Positions 1 through 9,804 of a DNA stretch of 57,934 nt are shown here, piece by piece. Made by a program: the position numbers and the translations under genes. The notes beneath the pieces were generated by a model. The model was given only the letters and a program-made list of their open reading frames with translations. It made no database searches and was not told the origin of the DNA. How positions within the stretch are numbered: position 1 is the first letter of the stretch; each line of letters opens with the position of its first letter. Origin of the DNA: Arenimonas sp. (GTDB lineage: Bacteria; Pseudomonadota; Gammaproteobacteria; Xanthomonadales; Xanthomonadaceae); NCBI GenBank assembly GCA_026398695.1, contig JAPLSJ010000082.1, positions 1 through 57,934 of the forward strand, written 5' to 3'.

Positions 1-1
1 C

Positions 2-333
<332 letters not shown>

Positions 334-337
<4 letters not shown>

Positions 338-741
338 ACCCCATCGTCTACACGCTGGACATCGAGTCGCGCTGGCGCGACATGGATGCCTTCAACCACA
401 TCAACAACGCCAGCTACCTGGGCTACATCGAAGAGGCGCGCGTGCGCTGGTTCAAGTCGCTGTCCACCGACTGGGCCGGCGAAACCTCGGCGCCGGTGAT
501 GGCATCGGTAACGGTGAACTACAAGCGCCCGGCGCACTGGCCCGAGACGCTGCGCATCGAGCTGTTCGCCGAGCGCGTGGGCAGCAAGAGCCTCACGCTG
601 GGCCACCGCATCGCTTCGGCTTCGGACCCGTCGATCCTCTATTGCGACGGCCACACGGTGCTGGTCTGGATCAACCGCGACGGCCAGTCGGTGCTGCTCC
701 CCGACCAGGTCCGCGCCGCCTGCACGCCAGCCGGCGCCTGA
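334..741 (+). CDS. YbgC/FadM-type acyl-CoA thioesterase (hot-dog fold)
   Basis: This 135-residue protein has the length and motif of the 4-hydroxybenzoyl-CoA thioesterase-like family, which hydrolyses acyl-CoA thioesters in the cytosol. The family signature is near the N-terminus: Asp18 of DAFNH followed by [14 protein letters not shown], where Asp is the usual catalytic residue. A central VNYKRPAHW strand and a SLTLGHRI segment follow the fold. The ATG overlaps the stop of uvrA by four bases, so it is translationally coupled to it. The exact acyl substrate cannot be read from the sequence. Confidence 0.85.
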
Positions 742-760
742 GCCGGCCTGGCGCCGCGAT

Positions 761-1204
761 TCAGGGCGCTTCGCGGCGTACCGGGAAGACGGCGAAGAGG
801 CGGCGACCGTCCGCGAGCACAAGGCGCACGCTGGCCTGGTCGCCTTCGGCGAGCGGGCGCAGCGGCTTCATCAGCATCAGGTGCAGGCCGCCTGGCTCGA
901 AGCGCAGCGCGCCGCCCGGCGGCACCACCAGCTTGCCGGCGGGGCGCATGCGGCTGACGCCGTCCACCACCTCCGAGCGATGGATCATCGGCATGCCGAA
1001 GTCACGGCTCTCGACGTCGCTGACCTCGATCGCGGTCGCGCAGGGATTTCGCAGCACCAGGTAGCCCGCGAGCGAAGCCGCCCCCGGCGGCGCGGCGCGC
1101 ACCCACGGCTTCTCGATGACCGGCACGCAGGCCGCTTCCGCCCCAACCGCAGCTGAAGCGAAGCAGGCCAGCGCGAACCCCAACAAAAGGCGTGATGCGT
1201 TCAT
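761..1204 (-). CDS. Periplasmic copper chaperone PCu(A)C (DUF461)
   Basis: A 147-residue secreted protein with an N-terminal signal peptide (hydrophobic residues 5-20, cleavage near GAEA). It contains the exact PCu(A)C copper-binding pattern: His75, ten residues, Met86, 21 residues, His108, one residue, Met110. Members carry Cu(I) in the periplasm and feed the CuA or CuB sites of cytochrome oxidase. Extra methionines (71, 73, 112) flank the ligands. It converges with the thioesterase gene and is divergent from the DUF4139 gene, with about 40 bases between starts. No senC/sco neighbour is present. Confidence 0.88.
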   Translation of the reverse strand: MNASRLLLGFALACFASAAVGAEAACVPVIEKPWVRAAPPGAASLAGYLVLRNPCATAIEVSDVESRDFGMPMIHRSEVVDGVSRMRPAGKLVVPPGGALRFEPGGLHLMLMKPLRPLAEGDQASVRLVLADGRRLFAVFPVRREAP

Positions 1205-1243
1205 GGGCCTATGATAATCCCACGCGCCCCCAAGGAGTTCCCG

Positions 1244-2713
1244 ATGAATCGTTCACTGCTTGCGGCCGCCACGGCCACCGCCCTTTTGGGCATGGCGCCC
1301 GTGCACGCCGCCACCCCCACCCTTACCGTCTACAGCGGCGACTACGACGCCGTCGTGCAGTCCGACGCAACGCCCGGCGGCCCGGGCTTCGCACTGTTCC
1401 ATTCCACCCTTGGCTTCGACCTCGCGAGCGGCGACAACGCCGAGCGGCTGGGCGGCCTTCCGGCGGCGCTGGACGCCAGCTCGGTGCGCCTGCGCCCGCG
1501 CGGCGAGGCCAGCGTGCGCGGCCAGCGCTTTGATTTCGCCCTCGCCGGCCAGGACGCGCTGCTGGCGCGCGCCATCGGCCAGTCCATCACCGTCGAGCAG
1601 GCCGTCGGCGACAGCCGCCAGGCCTACACCGGCGTGCTGCTGGCGGCGGGCAACGGCCTGACGCTGCGCCTGCCGGACGGCCGGGTGAAGATGCTGGCCA
1701 ACTACGCCAGCTTCGAACTGTCCGCGCTGCCCGAGGGCATGGTGGTCGAACCCACCCTGGCCTGGGACATTGGCGCCGCCCGCGCCGGTCGCCAGGACTT
1801 CGAGCTCGACTACGCCACCGCCGGCCTGGCCTGGCGCGCCGAATACCAGGCCGACCTGTCCGGCGGCGCCAAGGCCTGCCGCATGGACCTGGAGGGCGCG
1901 GCGATGGTGGTGAACCGCTCGGGCGCCGACTTCAGCGGCGTCGCGCTGACGCTGGTGGCCGGCGCGCCCAACCGCGTGGCTTCGGCCGGGCCGGAAATGA
2001 TGGCCAAGGACATGATGATGGTCCGCGCGCAGGCCGCGCCTGCGCCCGCGCCGCAGGCATCCGGCGAATACCATGCCTACCGGCTGCCCGGCACCAGCAC
2101 CCTGCCCCAGGGCAGCGTGCAGCGGCTGCCGCTGGTGGATCGCGCCGAAGGCGTGGCCTGCGAGCGCCGCTACGAAACCCGCGCCGAATTCGGCGACTGG
2201 CGCCCGCCGCAGCCGATGATCGACGCGAACTTCAACAGCCCCGCAGGCCAGCAGCCGGTCATCGCCAGCCTGCGCTTCCGCAACGCGTCGCAGGCCGGCC
2301 TGGGCGTGCCGCTGCCCGCGGGCCGCGTGCGCGTGTTCGACGGCGGCGAACTGCTGGGCGAAGCCAACCTCGGCCACACCCCGGCCAATGCCGACGTGTC
2401 GCTGGCGCTGGGCACCGTGTTCGACCTCACCGCCGAGCGCACCCGCGAGGCCTTCAGCGTCGACCGCGCCGGCCGCCAGATGGAAGAGCGCATCAGCGTG
2501 CTGGTGCGCAACGCCAAGCCCGAAGCCGCCACGGTGCGGGTGGTTGAGCCGCTGCCGCGCTGGTCGGATTGGGACATCGTCTCGAGCAGCGTGCCGGCGG
2601 CGGTGAAGGACGCCCAGTCCGCGGGCTTCGACCTGGCCGTGCCGGCCGGCGGCGAGGCGCGGATCACCTACACGGTGCGCTATCGTTGGGCCCCAGACGT
2701 CCCGGTCAACTGA
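1244..2713 (+). CDS. Secreted DUF4139 domain protein
   Basis: The 489-residue product begins with a signal peptide (MNRSLLAAATATALLG...VHA). The start at 1244 is chosen over an in-frame ATG at 1211 because AAGGAG lies just upstream of it and the signal peptide begins there. The middle and C-terminal parts match DUF4139: WRAEYQADL, GVALTLVAG, a late EERISVLVRNAK stretch and a closing TYTVRYRW beta strand. A Met-rich patch, MMAKDMMM, sits mid-protein. The family is widespread in proteobacterial periplasms with no settled biochemical role. A copper link through the divergent PCu(A)C gene is only a guess. Confidence 0.75.
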   Translation: MNRSLLAAATATALLGMAPVHAATPTLTVYSGDYDAVVQSDATPGGPGFALFHSTLGFDLASGDNAERLGGLPAALDASSVRLRPRGEASVRGQRFDFALAGQDALLARAIGQSITVEQAVGDSRQAYTGVLLAAGNGLTLRLPDGRVKMLANYASFELSALPEGMVVEPTLAWDIGAARAGRQDFELDYATAGLAWRAEYQADLSGGAKACRMDLEGAAMVVNRSGADFSGVALTLVAGAPNRVASAGPEMMAKDMMMVRAQAAPAPAPQASGEYHAYRLPGTSTLPQGSVQRLPLVDRAEGVACERRYETRAEFGDWRPPQPMIDANFNSPAGQQPVIASLRFRNASQAGLGVPLPAGRVRVFDGGELLGEANLGHTPANADVSLALGTVFDLTAERTREAFSVDRAGRQMEERISVLVRNAKPEAATVRVVEPLPRWSDWDIVSSSVPAAVKDAQSAGFDLAVPAGGEARITYTVRYRWAPDVPVN

Positions 2714-2721
2714 GGCCCCCG

Positions 2722-3468
2722 ATGAGCATCGAACTGCACCGCCACGGCTCCATCCAGGAAATCCGCCTCGCCCGCCCGCCGGTGAATGCGCTCACGCCCG
2801 AGCTGCTGGCCGCGCTGCGCACGGCGGTGAAGGCGGCGCCGTCGGAAGGCGCGCGCGGCATCATCCTCACCGGCGGCGCCAAGGTGTTTTCCGCGGGCAT
2901 GGACGTGCCGCACCTGATGGCGCTGGACCGGGCCGGCCTGAAGGCCGGCTGGTCGTCGCTGTTCGCCGCGGCGCGCACCATCGCCAATTCGCCCATTCCG
3001 GTGGTGGCCGCGATCGGTGGCCACAGCCCCGCCGGCGGCTGCGTGCTGGCGCTTTGCTGCGACTACCGCATCATGGCGCGCGGCCCGTTCCGCATCGGCC
3101 TGAACGAAGTGCAGGTGGGCCTGGTGGCCCCCGACGCCATCCAGCACCTGCTGCGCCGCGTGGTGGGCACCTACCGCGCCGAGCGCCTGCTGGTGGCGGG
3201 CGCACTGGTGGACTCCGATCGCGCGCTGGCCATCGGCCTGGTGGACGAACTCACCGACGACGTGCTCACGCGCGCCCAGCATTGGCTGGAAGAACTCCTG
3301 GCGCTGCCGCTGGCGGCCATGCAGGCCACGCGCCGCATCGCCCGCGCCGACATGGTGGACGCGCTCAAGGGCTTCAGCGACACCGAACTCGACGGATTCC
3401 TCGACGACTGGTATGCGCCGGCCACGCAGGCCGCGCTGCAGCTGCTGCTCGACCGCCTGAAGAAGTGA
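2722..3468 (+). CDS. Delta3,Delta2-enoyl-CoA isomerase-like crotonase
   Basis: A 248-residue crotonase-fold enzyme. The oxyanion-hole segment FSAGMD (56-61) and a second one, GHSPAGGC (100-107), are present. The position that is Glu in hydratases is not acidic here. A single Glu129 in the segment IGLNEVQVGLVAP matches the catalytic glutamate of mitochondrial-type Delta3,Delta2-enoyl-CoA isomerase (ECI1), which has nearly the same SPAGGC and GLNE motifs. This suggests double-bond isomerisation in unsaturated fatty acid oxidation rather than hydration. It starts nine bases after the upstream stop, and its stop overlaps the GTG start of the next gene. Confidence 0.8.
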   Translation: MSIELHRHGSIQEIRLARPPVNALTPELLAALRTAVKAAPSEGARGIILTGGAKVFSAGMDVPHLMALDRAGLKAGWSSLFAAARTIANSPIPVVAAIGGHSPAGGCVLALCCDYRIMARGPFRIGLNEVQVGLVAPDAIQHLLRRVVGTYRAERLLVAGALVDSDRALAIGLVDELTDDVLTRAQHWLEELLALPLAAMQATRRIARADMVDALKGFSDTELDGFLDDWYAPATQAALQLLLDRLKK

Positions 3469-3851
3469 ACCGCCAGGCCGCCCTGCGCCAAGCCTTCGCG
3501 CTGCTGTTGCTGCTGGCCCTCGCGGCCTGCACCCAGCCTCTGCCGGTGGACCGGCGCGACTTCATCGGGCACTGGCAGGGCGACGGCGTGCTGCTGGTGA
3601 TCCAGGCCGACGGCCAAGCCCGGTATGCACGGGTGAAGGACGGCCGGCGCACCACCATCAACGGCCCCGCGCATTCCTTCAGCACGGACGGCTTCCGTAT
3701 CGGCATCGGCCCGATCAGCGCGCGCTTCAAGGTGCAGTCGCCGCCCACCGAAACCGACGGCACCTGGCGCATGACCGTGGACGGCCAGGTGCTGTCCCGC
3801 GTTGATCTGGGCGAGCTTGGGCAAAAGGCCCAACCCACGATCGACCTGTGA
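3465..3851 (+). CDS. Small lipoprotein of unknown function
   Basis: A 128-residue product from a GTG start overlapping the upstream stop (GTGA). The N-terminus is a textbook lipoprotein signal, VNRQAALRQ then a run of Leu/Ala ending in the lipobox LAAC at about residue 23. The mature part begins TQPLPVDRRDFIGHWQGDG and contains alternating strands with Gly and Asp turns, resembling a small beta-rich lipocalin-like fold, but no family is recognised. The final codon immediately abuts the stop of the convergent sulfurtransferase gene. Function is unknown. Confidence 0.65.
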   Translation: MNRQAALRQAFALLLLLALAACTQPLPVDRRDFIGHWQGDGVLLVIQADGQARYARVKDGRRTTINGPAHSFSTDGFRIGIGPISARFKVQSPPTETDGTWRMTVDGQVLSRVDLGELGQKAQPTIDL

Positions 3852-4706
3852 TCAGTCGCCGCGCGCCACCGGCCGCGCGGGATCGCTGACCCAGCCGCTC
3901 CACGAACCGGCGTAAAGCCGCGCACCGTCCAGCCCCGCGTGCGCCATCGCCAGCAGGTTGTGGCAGGCAGTGACGCCCGACCCGCAGGACAGCACCACTT
4001 CTTCGGGCCGGCGATGGCCGATCAGAGCCAGGAACCCCGCGCGCAGGTCTTCCGGCGAACGCATCCGGCCGTCCTGCAGGTTGGCCGACAGCGGCCGGTT
4101 GAGTGCGCCGGGAATGTGGCCGGCCACGGGATCGAGCGGCTCGACTTCGCCGCGGAAGCGCTCGGGCGCACGGGCGTCGAGCAGCCAGCCCGGCGGCTCG
4201 CGCAATCGTGCGGCCACGTCGTCGGTCGACGCGATGCGCGCCGGGTCGAAGGCGCCGGCGTAGTGCCCGGGCACGATCACGGGCGCGGTGGCTTCCATCG
4301 GCAGGCCCAGCGCCTGCCAGGCCGCCACGCCGCCGTCGAGCACCGCCACGCGGCCATGCCCCATCAGGCGCAGCAGCCACCAGAACCTGGCGGCGGCCAT
4401 CGAGCCATCGCCGGCGTCGTAGGCCACCACCTGCGACTGCGGCGTCACGCCCAGGCGCGCCAGCGTGCGGTTGAAATCGTCCGCGTCCGGCAGCGGGTGC
4501 CGCCCCAGCGAGCGCGGCTTGCGGTGGTCGGACAGGTCGCGGTCGAGATGCGCATGGCCGGCGCCCGGCAGGTGCGATTGGCGCCAGGCGCGCTCGCCCG
4601 CATCTGCGTCGGCCAGGGCGTGGCGGCAGTCGACCAGCACCAGGCCGGGCTGGCCCAGCGCGGCGGCCAGCGCTCCGGGCGGGACGATCGTGGTCCAGGA
4701 GGTCAT
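3852..4706 (-). CDS. Sulfurtransferase (tandem rhodanese; SseA/TST family)
   Basis: A 284-residue protein with two rhodanese domains. The N-terminal inactive domain shows LVDCRHALAD and YDAGDGSMAAARFWWLL. The C-terminal active domain carries the catalytic loop CGSGVTA with Cys241, which accepts the sulfane sulfur. The CGSGVTA loop is the type found in 3-mercaptopyruvate sulfurtransferases, although thiosulfate activity is also possible. The ATG overlaps the stop of the Nudix gene (ATGA), giving an operon of DUF1289, Nudix and sulfurtransferase genes. Confidence 0.86.
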   Translation of the reverse strand: MTSWTTIVPPGALAAALGQPGLVLVDCRHALADADAGERAWRQSHLPGAGHAHLDRDLSDHRKPRSLGRHPLPDADDFNRTLARLGVTPQSQVVAYDAGDGSMAAARFWWLLRLMGHGRVAVLDGGVAAWQALGLPMEATAPVIVPGHYAGAFDPARIASTDDVAARLREPPGWLLDARAPERFRGEVEPLDPVAGHIPGALNRPLSANLQDGRMRSPEDLRAGFLALIGHRRPEEVVLSCGSGVTACHNLLAMAHAGLDGARLYAGSWSGWVSDPARPVARGD

Positions 4707-5323
4707 GGCGCCTGCTCCAGGCGGTGGCGGAAATTCACCAGCATCGCGGCGGTGGCACCCCAGATGCGATGGCCTTCGTAGCGGTATTCCAGCAGGCGGC
4801 GGCGCCGTCCCTGCCAGTCCACCTCCAGCTCGTGCACGTTGGCCGGATCAAGCAGGAAGCCCAGCGGCACTTCGATCACCTCGGCCACTTCGGAGGGATC
4901 CAGGCGCGGCACGTAGTGGCGCGACACCGTCGCCACCACCGGGAACACGTGGAAACCGGTGATGGTGACGAACGGATCGAGGTAGCCCAGCGGCAGCGAC
5001 AGGCCCGCCGTGAGGCCCACTTCTTCGTCCGCCTCGCGCAGGGCGGCGGCCACCGGGTCGGCGTCGCCGGCGTCGATGCTGCCGCCCGGGAAACTGATCT
5101 GGCCGGCGTGGTGGCGCAGCGCCTCGGTGCGGCGGGTAAGCAGCACGCGCGGGCCATCGGCACGGTCGATCAGGGCCAGCAGCACGGCGGCCGGGCGAAG
5201 CTCGGATTCCTGCGGCAGCAGGTCGGACAGTTCGGCGTGGTTCCAGCCCGGCCCGGCGGGCGCGTGGGCCAGCGGGTGCAGGGCGCGCGGCAGTCGTTCG
5301 AACGGATCGAACGGCAGGCTCAC
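4703..5323 (-). CDS. Nudix hydrolase, CoA pyrophosphatase-like (NudL)
   Basis: The 206-residue protein carries a Nudix box at about residues 77-99: GGSIDAGDADP then AALREADEEVGL, with the metal-binding READEE core. The preceding VLLTRRTEALRHHAGQISF is characteristic of the CoA pyrophosphatase (NudL/PCD1) branch, which splits CoA to 4'-phosphopantetheine and 3',5'-ADP. The start is GTG and overlaps the stop of the DUF1289 gene as GTGA. The stop overlaps the sulfurtransferase ATG. The family call is firm; substrate specificity is inferred from the branch motif. Confidence 0.85.
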   Translation of the reverse strand: MSLPFDPFERLPRALHPLAHAPAGPGWNHAELSDLLPQESELRPAAVLLALIDRADGPRVLLTRRTEALRHHAGQISFPGGSIDAGDADPVAAALREADEEVGLTAGLSLPLGYLDPFVTITGFHVFPVVATVSRHYVPRLDPSEVAEVIEVPLGFLLDPANVHELEVDWQGRRRRLLEYRYEGHRIWGATAAMLVNFRHRLEQAP

Positions 5324-5505
5324 ACCCGGCTCGCCTCACGGACGGGAAGCACCACGTCCATCACGTGCTGGCGCTCGGCGTCGCTCATCTGCGACCAGCC
5401 GGCGATTTCCGTGGTGGTGCGGTGGCAGCCTTCGCACAGGCCCTGGCCATCGAGCGAACAGATGCCGATGCAGGGGCTGAGGATGGCGCGCAGCGGGGTA
5501 TTCAT
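5320..5505 (-). CDS. DUF1289 family small cysteine-rich protein
   Basis: A 61-residue protein starting MNTPLRAILSPCIGIC, with the DUF1289 pattern SPCIGICSLD, then CEGC followed by R-T-T-x-E-I-x-x-W. The four cysteines could bind a metal, but the family has no proven biochemical activity. The ATG at 5505 is preferred over an upstream in-frame GTG. It is the first gene of a tight three-gene minus-strand operon with the Nudix hydrolase and sulfurtransferase. The terminator of the FKBP gene lies just upstream, so it probably has its own promoter or relies on read-through. Confidence 0.8.
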   Translation of the reverse strand: MNTPLRAILSPCIGICSLDGQGLCEGCHRTTTEIAGWSQMSDAERQHVMDVVLPVREASRV

Positions 5506-5517
5506 CGGGCCTCGCAC

Positions 5518-5554
5518 AAAAAAAAACGCCGCGCCGGGAAACCCGGCGCGGCGG
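5518..5554 (-). terminator. Rho-independent terminator of the FKBP gene
   Basis: On the minus strand a GC-rich stem CCGCGCCGGG, loop TTT and CCCGGCGCGG is followed by a run of nine T residues. It begins 11 bases after the stop of the FKBP isomerase gene and separates it from the DUF1289 operon. Confidence 0.9.
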
Positions 5555-5564
5555 CATGGCGTTG

Positions 5565-6293
5565 TTACTGGACGCTGACCAGCTTGATGTCGAACACCAG
5601 CGCCTGGCCCGGGCCAACCGGCGAACGCGGGTCGTTGCCGAAGGCCTTGTCGGCCGGCAGGAACACTTCCCAGCGCGAACCGGCGGGCATCATCAGCAGG
5701 GCTTCCTGCACGCCCTTGATCGGGAACTCGCTGACCTTGAAGGTGGCCGGGGTCGGGTTCTGCTGGGCGTAGGTGTTGGCGAACTCCTGGCCGGTCGAAA
5801 CCGAGCCGCGGTAGTGCATCGCCACGGTGCTGGCCTGGGTCGGCTTGGCGCCGGTGCCGGGCTCGATCACGCGGTACTGCACGCCGGTGGGCAGGGTGGT
5901 GACGCCCGGCTTGGAGCGGTTGGCGGCCAGGAACGCGTCGGACTTGGACTTGTTCTCGTTGGCCACGCGCTCGAACTCGGAGCGCGCCTTGTTCATCATG
6001 CGCTGCTGCAGGCCCGTGAGCTGGGCGTCCATCTGCGGCTGCGGGTACTGCGCGGCGCGCTTGGCGAAGCCGTCCTGCAGCGCCTTGATGACGGCATTGA
6101 GGTCGACGTCAACGCCCTGCTGGGCGAGGTCCTTGCCCAGGTCGTAACCAATGGCGTAGCTCAGGACGGGCTTGTTGACCGCGACCGGGGCTTGCGCCGC
6201 CTGCGGGGCGGGAGCCGGGGCGGTCTGCGCCACGGCAACGCCGGCGCTCAGACCAAGGGCCGCCAGACTGGCAGCCAACAGACGCAACTTCAT
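5565..6293 (-). CDS. FKBP-type peptidyl-prolyl cis-trans isomerase, periplasmic
   Basis: A 242-residue protein with a signal peptide (MKLRLLAASLAALGLSAGVAVA) and an Ala/Pro/Gln-rich linker. It then has an FKBP N-terminal dimerisation domain (SYAIGYDLGKDLAQQGVDVD to about residue 130) and a C-terminal FKBP catalytic domain (TGVQYRVIEPGTG, VAMHYRGSVSTGQEF, MMPAGSRWEVFLP, ALVFDIKL). This layout is that of FkpA/Mip-like foldases that assist outer-membrane and periplasmic protein folding. The start at the MKLRL methionine is chosen for the signal peptide and an upstream GGAG. It is monocistronic, with a strong terminator after it. Confidence 0.9.
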   Translation of the reverse strand: MKLRLLAASLAALGLSAGVAVAQTAPAPAPQAAQAPVAVNKPVLSYAIGYDLGKDLAQQGVDVDLNAVIKALQDGFAKRAAQYPQPQMDAQLTGLQQRMMNKARSEFERVANENKSKSDAFLAANRSKPGVTTLPTGVQYRVIEPGTGAKPTQASTVAMHYRGSVSTGQEFANTYAQQNPTPATFKVSEFPIKGVQEALLMMPAGSRWEVFLPADKAFGNDPRSPVGPGQALVFDIKLVSVQ

Positions 6294-6456
6294 CGGGAAA
6301 TCTCCAGTTGTGGATGCCGGGGCGATGTGGGGCCCCAGAGGCCGCGCTAGGATAGCCCCCACACGGCTGAACCGCTACTGACACGAGGTCCCCTACCCCG
6401 TGCAGGCCCCGGCGCCACGCCCTCTCCCTTCCCCTCGCCTGCCCCTCGGAGCCGCC

Positions 6457-7239
<783 letters not shown>

Positions 7240-7255
7240 GGCGCCGGCCCCCGGC

Positions 7256-8761
7256 ATGCCGCTGCACGAATTCCACGGCGGGCTGGTGCTCGCCGGCCAC
7301 AAGGCCGAGTCCACCGGGCGCGGCCTGCAGGCCTGCGCCCTGCCGGCGCTGCTGCGCGTGTCGCTGCTGCAGCACGCAGGCACGCCGGCCGGCGCCTGCG
7401 TGGCCGCGGGCGACACCGTGGCCGCCGGCCAGCGCATCGGCATCGCGCAGGGCGAGCTGAGCGCCGACGTGCATTCGCCCTGCGCCGGTCGCGTGGTGGC
7501 GGTGGAGGCGCATGCGCTGGCGCGGTTCCCCGGCCTGGAGGCCGGGCACGTGGTGATCGAGCCCGGCGCCGCGCTGTCGCCGCAGGCGCTGCCGGCGATG
7601 GACTGGCAGGCCAGCGACCCGGCGGCCCTGCGCGAGCGCATCCGTGCGGCGGGCGTGGTGGGCCTGGGCGGCGCGGGCTTCCCCACGGCCGGGAAACTGT
7701 CGGTGGCGCGCGACCTGCTGGTGCTCAACGGCGCCGAGTGCGAGCCCTGGATCGCCTGCGACGACGCCCTGCTGCGCGAGCATGCCGATGAAGTGGTGCT
7801 GGGCGGCCGGCTGATGGCGCGCGTGGTGGGCGCGGGCCGCGTGCTGCTGGCCATCGAGGACACCATGCCAGAAGCCCTGGCCGCGGCCCGCGCCGCCGCC
7901 GCGGCGGCGGGCGACGGCCTGGTGGAGGTCGTGGCCGTGCCCACGATCTACCCCGAGGGCGGCGAGCGCCAGCTGATCCAGGTGCTCACCGGCCTGGAGG
8001 TGCCGCGCGGCGGCCTGCCGCGCGACATCGGCGTGATCGTCCAGAACGTGGCCACGGCCCGCGCCGCATGGCGCGCCGTGGCGCTGGGCGAGCCGCTGTC
8101 GGCTCGGGTGGTCACGGTGACGGGCCGCGGCGTGGCGCGCCCGGGCAACTTCATCGTGCCCATCGGCACGTCGGTGGCGCACTTGGTCGAACAGGCCGGC
8201 GGCTACACCGACAGCGCCGCGCGCCTGCTGCTGGGCGGGCCAATGATGGGCCAGGCACTGCCGCACGACGACTTCCCGATCGGCAAGCAGGACAACTGCG
8301 TGCTGGTGCTGTCGGCCGACGAGTGCGGCGAGCGGGCGCCGGAAATGCCCTGCATCCGCTGCGGCGACTGCGCCAGCGCCTGCCCCGCGCAGCTGCTGCC
8401 GCAGCAGCTGCTCTGGCACGTGCGTGCCGACAATGCCGCGCGCGCGCAGGACCAGGGCCTGTTCGACTGCATCGAATGCGGCTGCTGCGACCTGGCCTGC
8501 CCCAGCCACATCCCGCTGACGCAGGCCTTCCGCCGCGCCAAGTTCGAAATCCGCGTACGCGCGGTCGAAACCGAACGTGCACTGGCCGCGCGTGATCGCC
8601 ACGACGCCCGCAAGCTGCGCCACGAACGCGAATCGGCCGAACTCGCCCAGCGGCACGAGGCGCGCAGGGCCGGCACCGCGGGCGCCGACGCCGTGGCCGC
8701 GGCGCTGGAGCGCGCACGTGTGAAACGGGCGCCTGGCCACGACACGGATGCCTCGCCATGA
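7256..8761 (+). CDS. rsxC: Ion-translocating electron transport complex subunit C
   Basis: A 501-residue protein matching RnfC/RsxC. It has an N-terminal barrel-sandwich segment (residues 1-80), a central NADH/FMN-binding domain (GLGGAGFPTAGKL, NGAECEPWI, PTIYPEGGERQL) and two 4Fe-4S clusters with CIRCGDCASACP from Cys366 and CIECGCCDLACP from Cys405. The complex moves electrons between NADH and ferredoxin coupled to ion transport, and as Rsx it also reduces SoxR. The tail is charged and short, without the long repeats of E. coli RsxC. Its stop overlaps the ATG of rsxD. Confidence 0.93.
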   Translation: MPLHEFHGGLVLAGHKAESTGRGLQACALPALLRVSLLQHAGTPAGACVAAGDTVAAGQRIGIAQGELSADVHSPCAGRVVAVEAHALARFPGLEAGHVVIEPGAALSPQALPAMDWQASDPAALRERIRAAGVVGLGGAGFPTAGKLSVARDLLVLNGAECEPWIACDDALLREHADEVVLGGRLMARVVGAGRVLLAIEDTMPEALAAARAAAAAAGDGLVEVVAVPTIYPEGGERQLIQVLTGLEVPRGGLPRDIGVIVQNVATARAAWRAVALGEPLSARVVTVTGRGVARPGNFIVPIGTSVAHLVEQAGGYTDSAARLLLGGPMMGQALPHDDFPIGKQDNCVLVLSADECGERAPEMPCIRCGDCASACPAQLLPQQLLWHVRADNAARAQDQGLFDCIECGCCDLACPSHIPLTQAFRRAKFEIRVRAVETERALAARDRHDARKLRHERESAELAQRHEARRAGTAGADAVAAALERARVKRAPGHDTDASP

Positions 8762-9804
8762 AAACCTTCGCCACCGCCGACGCGCCGCACCTGCCGGCCA
8801 AGCGCAGCGTGCGCGACGTGATGGGCCTGGTGCTGCTTGCACTGGTGCCGGGCGTGCTGGCGCATGCGTGGTTCTTCGGGCCCGGCATCGCCATCCAGAT
8901 CGCCCTGGCCACCGCGTTCGCCCTGGGCTTCGAGGCCGCGATGCTGCGGCTGCGCGGCCGGCCGCTGCGGCCCTTCCTCACCGACCTCAGCGCGCCGCTC
9001 ACCGCCGTGCTGTTCGCGCTGTCGATCCCGCCGCTGGCGCCGTGGTGGCTGTCGGCGATCGGCATGGCGTCGGCCATCGTGCTGGCCAAGCATCTCTACG
9101 GCGGCCTGGGCCAGAACCTGTTCAACCCGGCGATGGTGGGCGTGGCGGTGGTGCTGCTGTGCTTCCCGCGCGAGTTCACCCAGTGGCTGCCGCCCACCGG
9201 CCTTCCCGAAGGGGCCGCCATGCCCGGGCTGGCCGCGAGCCTGCGCGCCGTGTTCACGGGCGAGCTGCCGGCGCCCTGGCGCTGGGACATGCTGGCGCAG
9301 GCCACGCCGCTGGACACCGTGCGCACGCTGGGCAATGCCGGCGCCACCCTGGCCGAGATCCGCGACAACCCGCTGTTCGGCGATTTCGGCGGCCGCGGCT
9401 GGGAATGGGTGGCGAACTTCTTCGCGCTCGGCGGCGCGTTTCTGCTCTGGAAAAAAGTGATCCCGTGGCAGGTGCCGGTGGCGACGCTGGGCACGGTGGT
9501 GCTGGTGACGCTGCCGTTCTGGCTGTCCGACCCCGACCTGCATCCGTTCCCGCTGCAGCACGTGTTTTCGGGGGCGCTGGTGCTGGGCGCGTTCTTCATC
9601 GCCACCGATCCGGTCAGCGGCTGCACCACGCCGCGCGGGCGGCTGCTGTTCGGCGCGGGCGTGGCGCTGCTCACGCTGGCCATCCGGCGCTGGGGAGCCT
9701 TTCCCGACGGCGTGGCGTTCGCGGTGCTGCTGATGAACTGCGTGGCGCCCTGGCTGGACCTGCACACCCGCCCGCGCATCCTGGGCGAAGGCCGGGCGCC
9801 ATGA
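8758..9804 (+). CDS. rsxD: Ion-translocating electron transport complex subunit D
   Basis: A 348-residue polytopic inner-membrane protein of the RnfD/NqrB family. Hydrophobic helices include those at about residues 20-60, 75-120 and 235-340. The covalent flavin motif is seen as DPVSGCTTPRGRLLFG, with Thr290/Thr291 in the position of the FMN-bearing threonine; the usual alanine before the threonines is Cys here. The gene overlaps rsxC by four bases and rsxG by four bases, so the cluster is a tightly coupled operon. Confidence 0.92.
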   Translation: MKTFATADAPHLPAKRSVRDVMGLVLLALVPGVLAHAWFFGPGIAIQIALATAFALGFEAAMLRLRGRPLRPFLTDLSAPLTAVLFALSIPPLAPWWLSAIGMASAIVLAKHLYGGLGQNLFNPAMVGVAVVLLCFPREFTQWLPPTGLPEGAAMPGLAASLRAVFTGELPAPWRWDMLAQATPLDTVRTLGNAGATLAEIRDNPLFGDFGGRGWEWVANFFALGGAFLLWKKVIPWQVPVATLGTVVLVTLPFWLSDPDLHPFPLQHVFSGALVLGAFFIATDPVSGCTTPRGRLLFGAGVALLTLAIRRWGAFPDGVAFAVLLMNCVAPWLDLHTRPRILGEGRAP

